From the NCBI GenBank assembly GCA_027886925.1, contig JAPCJN010000095.1:1-8236 (forward strand): DNA of 8,236 nt, in the 5' to 3' direction. Within the stretch, counting starts at the first letter, position 1, and every line of letters starts with the position of its first letter. The position numbers were made by a program, and so were the translations under genes. The notes under the pieces were generated by a model. That model was not told the origin of the DNA. It ran no database searches and saw nothing but the letters and a program-made list of their open reading frames with translations. This document shows positions 4,824 through 8,236 of this stretch, in pieces. The DNA comes from Nitrososphaerota archaeon. Its GTDB lineage: Archaea > Thermoproteota > Nitrososphaeria > Nitrososphaerales > UBA183.

Positions 4824-5917
4824 AGGTAACGAGCGTCCGCAAGTCCTACGGGAGGGAGGAGGTCCTGCGCGACGTGACCTTCTCGCTCAAGAGGGGAGAA
4901 ATCGGCGTCGTCGTGGGGCCGAGCGGGTCCGGGAAGACCACCCTGCTCAACATCATCGCGGGCACGACCAACGCGGACGCTGGAGAGGTCACCATCGAGG
5001 GCAAGCTTGTGGCTTCCTCGAAAGGCGGGAAAACCGAAATCGATGTCAGACCTGCAGAGAGGGACGTAGGCTATGTCTTCCAAGACTGTCTGCTCTTCCC
5101 GCACATGACCGTCTTCGAGAACGTCGCCTACGGATTGAGGGCGCGACGCCTCCCCGAAGGGGAGGTGAGACGGAAGGTCGAAGACGCGATCGGGATGATT
5201 GGCATTAACGACATCCGGGAGAAGAAACCCGCACAACTCAGCGGCGGCCAGACGCAGAGGGCGGCGTTAGCCCGGGCCCTGGTCCTGGAGCCTCGGCTGC
5301 TCTTGCTGGACGAGCCGCTCTCGGCTCTTGACCGACAGACGAGGGACACGCTCAGGCTTGAGCTCAAGAACATCTTCGAGAGGCTGGCCACGACGGTCCT
5401 CTACGTGACCCACGACCTTGACGAGGCGTTCTTCCTTGGTCAGAATCTCGGGATAATAGGCTCTGGCAAGCTCTCCTTCTTGGGGGCGAAGGATGACCTC
5501 CTGCAGCGCATGAGCGGCCCTACCGCGGAGTTCCTGGGGTTCAACCTGCTCCGAGCGAAGGTGTTGGGCGTCGACGGCTCAGGGTGCCTGCTGCAGGCCT
5601 TGGACTGGAACTCTCGACTTTGGACGACGCTGTTCAACGAGCCCAATGCGGTTGTTGGTCAAGAGGTGACCATCGCGGTTCCTCCCGAGTCGGTCAGGAT
5701 AAGCCGATCAGAACGCGACCCGCAGGCCCAGATCAGCGCGATCGTCGAGGAGGTGTGGGAGTTCAAGGACAGAGTCCAGTTGGTTCTTGGAGGGCCAGGA
5801 AAGAGACTCGTCTGTGAGATGTCCAATTTCGAGTTCCGACAGCGCCCCGTGAGCAGGGGGAACGCCGTGAATGTCACCATCGACAACGCAATGATGCTCC
5901 CCCCTAAGCAGGCCTAG
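4811..5917 (+). CDS. modC: Molybdate ABC transporter ATP-binding protein ModC
   Basis: The cytosolic ATPase driving ModB, 368 residues from ACG 4811. All ABC motifs are intact: Walker A GPSGSGKTT (36-44), Q-loop at Q91 (YVFQDCLLFPHMT), signature LSGGQ (143-147), Walker B LLLLDE (163-168), D-loop SALD (171-174) and H-loop H201 (VTHDLDEAF). A C-terminal region from about 254 (NLLRAKVLG...), ending near VNVTIDNAMMLPP, looks like the TOBE/Mop-type regulatory domain of ModC/CysA-class ATPases. No ATG, GTG or TTG lies near the start in this frame. With ACG read as Met the protein begins MNALEVTSVRKSYG, the length and pattern expected for this family, and GGGAGGGG lies 7 bases upstream. The frame is open far upstream inside modB, but that part is out-of-frame modB sequence. 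Stops 20 bases from the convergent zinc-ribbon gene. Confidence 0.9.
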   Translation, partial: TNALEVTSVRKSYGREEVLRDVTFSLKRGEIGVVVGPSGSGKTTLLNIIAGTTNADAGEVTIEGKLVASSKGGKTEIDVRPAERDVGYVFQDCLLFPHMTVFENVAYGLRARRLPEGEVRRKVEDAIGMIGINDIREKKPAQLSGGQTQRAALARALVLEPRLLLLDEPLSALDRQTRDTLRLELKNIFERLATTVLYVTHDLDEAFFLGQNLGIIGSGKLSFLGAKDDLLQRMSGPTAEFLGFNLLRAKVLGVDGSGCLLQALDWNSRLWTTLFNEPNAVVGQEVTIAVPPESVRISRSERDPQAQISAIVEEVWEFKDRVQLVLGGPGKRLVCEMSNFEFRQRPVSRGNAVNVTIDNAMMLPPKQA

Positions 5918-5937
5918 TCGTGACCTCGCCCGACTGG

Positions 5938-6120
5938 CTAGGATCTGAATTCGAAGCCGCAGCGAATGCAAACGCGCTTCCCAGGCGCGTCGTGGACGAC
6001 TTGTTTGGTCCCGCATCTGGGGCACTCCCTCGAGGCATGGGCCACGGGGACGGAGCCGCTATGCTGGGCGCGCACTTTGTCGATGGCGTTGCTATAGGCG
6101 TCACGGTGAGACTTCGGCAT
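5938..6120 (-). CDS. Small zinc-ribbon protein, function unknown
   Basis: A 60-residue protein starting MPKSHRDAYSNAIDKVRAQH and ending in a zinc ribbon, CPRCGTKQVVHDAPGKRVCIRC (C33/C36 and C51/C54), followed by GFEFRS. Two CxxC knuckles 14 residues apart form a typical zinc-binding fold, which may bind nucleic acid or protein. The N-terminal half is polar and probably helical. A TATA-like element at 6151-6157 lies about 34 bases before the ATG, the same spacing as at other genes here, which supports a real, separately transcribed gene. It follows the metalloprotease gene on the same strand by 58 bases and converges on modC. I do not recognise a specific family. Confidence 0.65.
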   Translation of the reverse strand: MPKSHRDAYSNAIDKVRAQHSGSVPVAHASRECPRCGTKQVVHDAPGKRVCIRCGFEFRS

Positions 6121-6150
6121 CGGCTACACTTGATTGCCATTTGGCCCGTC

Positions 6151-6157
6151 CTATAAG
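6151..6157 (-). promoter_or_regulatory. TATA box of the zinc-ribbon gene
   Basis: CTTATAG on the minus strand, centred about 34 bases before the ATG at 6120. It predicts a leader of under 10 bases. Confidence 0.45.
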
Positions 6158-6178
6158 GTTGCAGTGGCTTCAGCCGCG

Positions 6179-6871
6179 CTAGAAGGGGGACTTTAGGTTA
6201 GCTGGCGATATCAAGTCGAGCTCCTTCTCCCGCTGTTTGTAGTCCGGGCAGACCTCCGAGAGCCTCCGCTTGAAGGCCGCCGAGTGGTTGAACTCCTCGA
6301 GGTGAGTCAGCTCATGGAGGATGATGTATTCGCGCAGCCGCTCAGGAAGGGCGATCAGCTGCCAGCTGAACGAGAGCCTGCCGCTCTTCGTGCAGTAGCC
6401 CCAGTTCTTGATTTCCCTGACGTCCGCCCTCCTGTAATTTTGCGGGAGAAAGGCGGACATGTCGGAGAGCTTCTGCACGACGTATCTGGATGTCTCCTTG
6501 AGGAACCACCTCCGGACGAGTTCTTTGATCCGCGGTCTCTCGCTCGCCCGGACGGTCACGACTCCCTTTTCCAGGTCCGGGAGTATCTCTTCCCGCTCTT
6601 GGCTCTCTTGGAAGATGACCTCGAGCATCTTGCCGTCGAACATCACGCCCTTGTCGTCCAGGATCCTCCTCGTCTGCCTCATCTCTTCGTATTTTTTCAG
6701 TATCCATTCTGCCCTGTGCCTTATCGTCGCGCTCGGGTCTACCCTCATGCCCCGTGGGAGCACGACCTCGAGAGTCATGTCGGGCCTGAACCTGAAGTAG
6801 GTGTAGCGCCTGCTCCTCCCCCGCGTGACCACGTAGTCGATGCGCCTTCCGGCTATCTCCAAGACAGGCAC
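6179..6871 (-). CDS. YgjP-like (DUF45, M48-type) zinc metalloprotease
   Basis: A 230-residue soluble protein of the YgjP-like/DUF45 metallopeptidase family. The zinc motif is ILHELTHLEEFNHS: HExxH at 186-190 with a third ligand candidate H196. It is preceded by NWGYCTKSGRLSFSWQLIAL (156-175), matching the family's WGxC-x-G-x-I-x-LNWRLI block, and followed by CPDYKQREKELD (208-219). The N-terminal half (about 1-100) contains the RRYTYFRFRPDMTLEVVLPRG strands typical of these proteins. No signal peptide or membrane helix is present, so it should be cytosolic; natural substrates of the family are poorly known. The start is GTG at 6871, about 35 bases after a TTAATTT element, which fits a short leader. 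Diverges from doxX and lies upstream of the zinc-ribbon gene. Confidence 0.88.
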   Translation of the reverse strand: MPVLEIAGRRIDYVVTRGRSRRYTYFRFRPDMTLEVVLPRGMRVDPSATIRHRAEWILKKYEEMRQTRRILDDKGVMFDGKMLEVIFQESQEREEILPDLEKGVVTVRASERPRIKELVRRWFLKETSRYVVQKLSDMSAFLPQNYRRADVREIKNWGYCTKSGRLSFSWQLIALPERLREYIILHELTHLEEFNHSAAFKRRLSEVCPDYKQREKELDLISPANLKSPF

Positions 6872-6901
6872 GCGATGGTCGCACCGCCTGCTCCTTGTTC
6901 G

Positions 6902-6909
6902 CGAAATTA
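6902..6909 (-). promoter_or_regulatory. Possible TATA element of the metalloprotease gene
   Basis: GTTAATTT on the minus strand, centred about 34 bases before the GTG at 6871. It is a weak match, supported mainly by its spacing. Confidence 0.3.
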
Positions 6910-6920
6910 ACCCTCCGGTC

Positions 6921-6996
6921 GGTAAAGCCCTGCTTACCAGATATGGTATTAAATACCTACGTGGTAGTAATATACTACTAGGTTTATAACTAGTAG
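6921..6996. repeat. Chain of overlapping inverted repeats in the divergent protease/doxX promoter region
   Basis: Six inverted repeats follow one another, several sharing arms: GGT-A-AAGC/GCTT-ACC (6921-6938, one bulged base), TACCA-GATA-TGGTA (6935-6948), GGTATT-A-AATACC (6945-6957), CTAC-GTG-GTAG (6957-6967), GTAGTA-ATA-TACTAC (6964-6978) and CTACTAG-N8-CTAGTAG (6975-6996). The last encloses the doxX TATA box. GGTA/TACC half-sites dominate on the left, CTAC/GTAG on the right. It is probably a multi-site operator; no known protein motif is recognised. Confidence 0.6.
6983..6989 (+). promoter_or_regulatory. TATA box of doxX
   Basis: TTTATAA, centred about 35 bases before the ATG at 7021, giving a predicted leader of about 8-10 bases. 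It lies exactly in the spacer of the CTACTAG/CTAGTAG inverted repeat, so a protein bound there would mask it. Confidence 0.6.
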
Positions 6997-7020
6997 CGTT
7001 AGGCTAGCTAGTGATGTAAA

Positions 7021-7440
7021 ATGACCGCAACATTGGATCCGTTACTCCCATACGCAGGCTACCTCGCTCTCATCCTGAGGGTCTGGGTAGGAGCGAACTT
7101 CATCATCCACGCACGCCCGAAGCCCGGCCAGGGCATCTCGCAGACGGCGCAATACATGAAAGGCCTCGGAGTGCCCGTAGGGGCGACCTACGCAGCCACC
7201 GCCTTGGAACTCGTCGGCGGCTTATTCCTGATTCTCGGGCTGCTCGTCCCTATAGTCGGAGCGTTCTTCGTCATCTTCATGGTGTCGGCCGCGATCATGA
7301 AGAAGAGGAAGATGCACGCCGATTACATCGCGCCGAACAAGCCGTCCTACGAAGTCGACGTGCTCTACCTGGCACTGGCCCTCGTCCTGGTATTTCTGGG
7401 CGCCGGCGTATTCTCCCTCGACGGAGCGATCGGGCTCTAA
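7021..7440 (+). CDS. DoxX-family membrane protein
   Basis: A 139-residue protein with four membrane segments at about 9-30, 54-74, 77-93 and 112-131, the DoxX fold. Family features are LRVWVGANFIIHARPKPGQG (19-38), matching the LRxxxGxxFxxHGxxK block with Ala in place of the usual Gly after His, then MKGLGVPVGATYAATALELV (46-65) and GGLFLILGLL. DoxX relatives include subunits of thiosulfate:quinone oxidoreductase and many quinone- or redox-linked proteins of unsettled role. A precise function cannot be read from the sequence. The ATG at 7021 follows a TATA box by 35 bases, inside a palindrome-rich control region. A pyrimidine-rich terminator follows. It appears to be a single-gene unit. Confidence 0.87.
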   Translation: MTATLDPLLPYAGYLALILRVWVGANFIIHARPKPGQGISQTAQYMKGLGVPVGATYAATALELVGGLFLILGLLVPIVGAFFVIFMVSAAIMKKRKMHADYIAPNKPSYEVDVLYLALALVLVFLGAGVFSLDGAIGL

Positions 7441-7463
7441 AGGCCCAAGAACTCCGCCGAGGT

Positions 7464-7476
7464 CCTTTCTTTTTCT
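7464..7476 (+). terminator. Pyrimidine/T-rich terminator after doxX
   Basis: CCTTTCTTTTTCT, beginning 24 bases after the doxX stop. Archaeal RNA polymerase commonly terminates at such T tracts without a hairpin. Confidence 0.5.
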
Positions 7477-7513
7477 AGGGCGGTCAGAGCTGACAAACCC
7501 TCGACAAGAAAAG

Positions 7514-7520
7514 CTTTAGT
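7514..7520 (+). promoter_or_regulatory. Possible TATA element of the binding-protein gene
   Basis: CTTTAGT, preceded by GAAAAG (a plausible BRE), about 27 bases before the TTG at 7544. A start there would make the mRNA leaderless, which conflicts with use of the GGAGGTG at 7536-7542. The two signals have not been reconciled. Confidence 0.35.
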
Positions 7521-7543
7521 GAACTCGACTCGATCGGAGGTGC

Positions 7544-8236
7544 TTGTCACGTACAAACTTGATAGTGAACATCGCAGTCAACAAGCATAATTTCCAGTGG
7601 GCATTTCCGGAAATGGTCGCGGACGAGCTGGGGCTCTTCGGAAAGCACGGTCTGGAGGTCAACTGGAGCGACGCAACTCCGGCAGGCGTGACGAACAAGG
7701 CCACCATGTACACGGAGCTTTTGATGAGCAAGAAGACCGACGTCTACCATGCCGGGGAGTGGGCGTGCATCTTGCGGGTCCTCGACTCCAAAGGTTCGAG
7801 AATCGTATCGAAGTCGATGCCCGCGCCGGGGACCCTCAACGCGACGTTCTCACTTTATGTGCGCAAGGCCTCGGGCTATTCTAGCCCCGCTGACCTCAAG
7901 GACAAACCGATTGCGATCGAGATGGGGACAGGCTCCTACTACACCGCCCTCCAAGACCTGGAGCGCTACATGCCCAAGGAGTCGATAAAGCTTACCCAGG
8001 TGGGCGAGCCACACAAGCGCCTCCTCGCGCTCGTCAACGACGAGGTGGAGGCTGCCTCCCTCCTGAGCCCATGGACCGACCTGGCGAACGCCCTTTCGGT
8101 CGTGGAACTGCTCAGGACCTCTAGGTCCAACCCTACGACGGTGGTCGCCCGCGAAGACGACGACCCTGACAAGCTGAGGCAGTTCTTCATGGCAGTGAAC
8201 GAGGCGATAGACAGGATGAACGCAAAGCCCGACGAT
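7544..8236 (+). CDS. NMT1/SsuA-type substrate-binding-protein-fold protein, no signal peptide, 3' partial
   Basis: Open to the right edge, with 231 codons visible. The fold is that of type 2 periplasmic binding proteins of the nitrate/sulfonate/taurine or NMT1/THI5 class: NIAVNKHNFQWAFPEMVADE near the start, LGLFGKHGLEVNW (29-41), DLKDKPIAIEMGTGSYYTAL (117-136), where members have DLKGKxVAVxxGS, and EVEAASLLSPWTDLA. Such proteins bind small organic anions or heterocycles for ABC import, while a few are soluble enzymes or sensors. No signal peptide, lipobox or membrane anchor precedes the domain; the frame is closed by a TGA at 7520-7522. The start is uncertain: TTG 7544 lies only 3 bases after a strong GGAGG (7536-7540), and TTG 7559 is an alternative. 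The CCCFC motif of true THI5 is not seen. A downstream permease and ATPase would lie outside the window. Confidence 0.8.
   Translation, partial: MSRTNLIVNIAVNKHNFQWAFPEMVADELGLFGKHGLEVNWSDATPAGVTNKATMYTELLMSKKTDVYHAGEWACILRVLDSKGSRIVSKSMPAPGTLNATFSLYVRKASGYSSPADLKDKPIAIEMGTGSYYTALQDLERYMPKESIKLTQVGEPHKRLLALVNDEVEAASLLSPWTDLANALSVVELLRTSRSNPTTVVAREDDDPDKLRQFFMAVNEAIDRMNAKPDD

Noticed and set aside
6284..6910. Long plus-strand frame opposite the metalloprotease
   Set aside because: It is a shadow: the minus strand carries the full YgjP motif set, while the plus-strand product has no recognisable domain.
1..8236. tRNA or rRNA genes, CRISPR array, insertion sequence, toxin-antitoxin or phage genes
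   Set aside because: I looked for T-arm motifs, spaced direct repeats, transposase motifs and terminal repeats and saw none.

Overview
The window reads as archaeal chromosome. The signs are a partial group II chaperonin (thermosome) gene, TATA-box promoters about 33-37 bases before start codons with very short or no leaders, frequent TTG/GTG starts, a DUF929 thioredoxin-fold protein paired with a VKOR homologue, and a molybdate-binding protein held by an N-terminal membrane anchor and a Ser/Thr linker instead of a lipobox. DUF929 together with this thermosome N-terminus points to the TACK side (Thaumarchaeota/Nitrososphaeria-like or a relative). That placement is inference. Coding regions look moderately GC-rich and the promoters are sharply AT-rich.

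Layout, left to right. Positions 1-157 (-) hold the N-terminus of a thermosome subunit. It is divergent from a small SET-domain protein at 252-665 (+), and the two share a 150-base promoter region with one symmetric TATA element inside a dyad. The SET gene overlaps tail to tail with a minus-strand unit that runs modE-like regulator (2659-2063), DUF929 thiol protein (2037-1081), VKOR (1068-637). The DUF929 gene has its own TATA box inside the last codons of the regulator. Divergent from the regulator is a plus-strand molybdate ABC transporter: modA (2810-3982), modB (about 4023-4823), modC (about 4811-5917). The 150-base region between regulator and modA carries two copies of TCGTTATGCA, and the second copy is part of an inverted repeat between the modA TATA box and its start codon. 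This is a good candidate for ModE control of both units.

After modC comes a minus-strand pair: a YgjP/M48-like zinc metalloprotease (6871-6179) and a 60-residue zinc-ribbon protein (6120-5938). A divergent 149-base region packed with chained inverted repeats separates the protease from a DoxX-family membrane protein (7021-7440, +). The right edge holds a periplasmic-binding-protein-fold gene (7544 to the end, +) of the NMT1/SsuA type. It has no visible signal peptide and is cut by the window.

How the parts fit: ModABC imports molybdate for molybdenum-cofactor enzymes, and the ModE-like protein (DNA-binding wing plus one molybdate-binding Mop domain) probably senses it. DUF929 and VKOR form a plausible extracytoplasmic disulfide-forming pair. 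I found no mobile element, CRISPR array, tRNA or rRNA. The main oddities are the missing standard start codons of modB and modC, an unusual 70-residue tail on ModA, a likely frameshifted C-terminus of the DUF929 protein, and the palindrome cluster before doxX.
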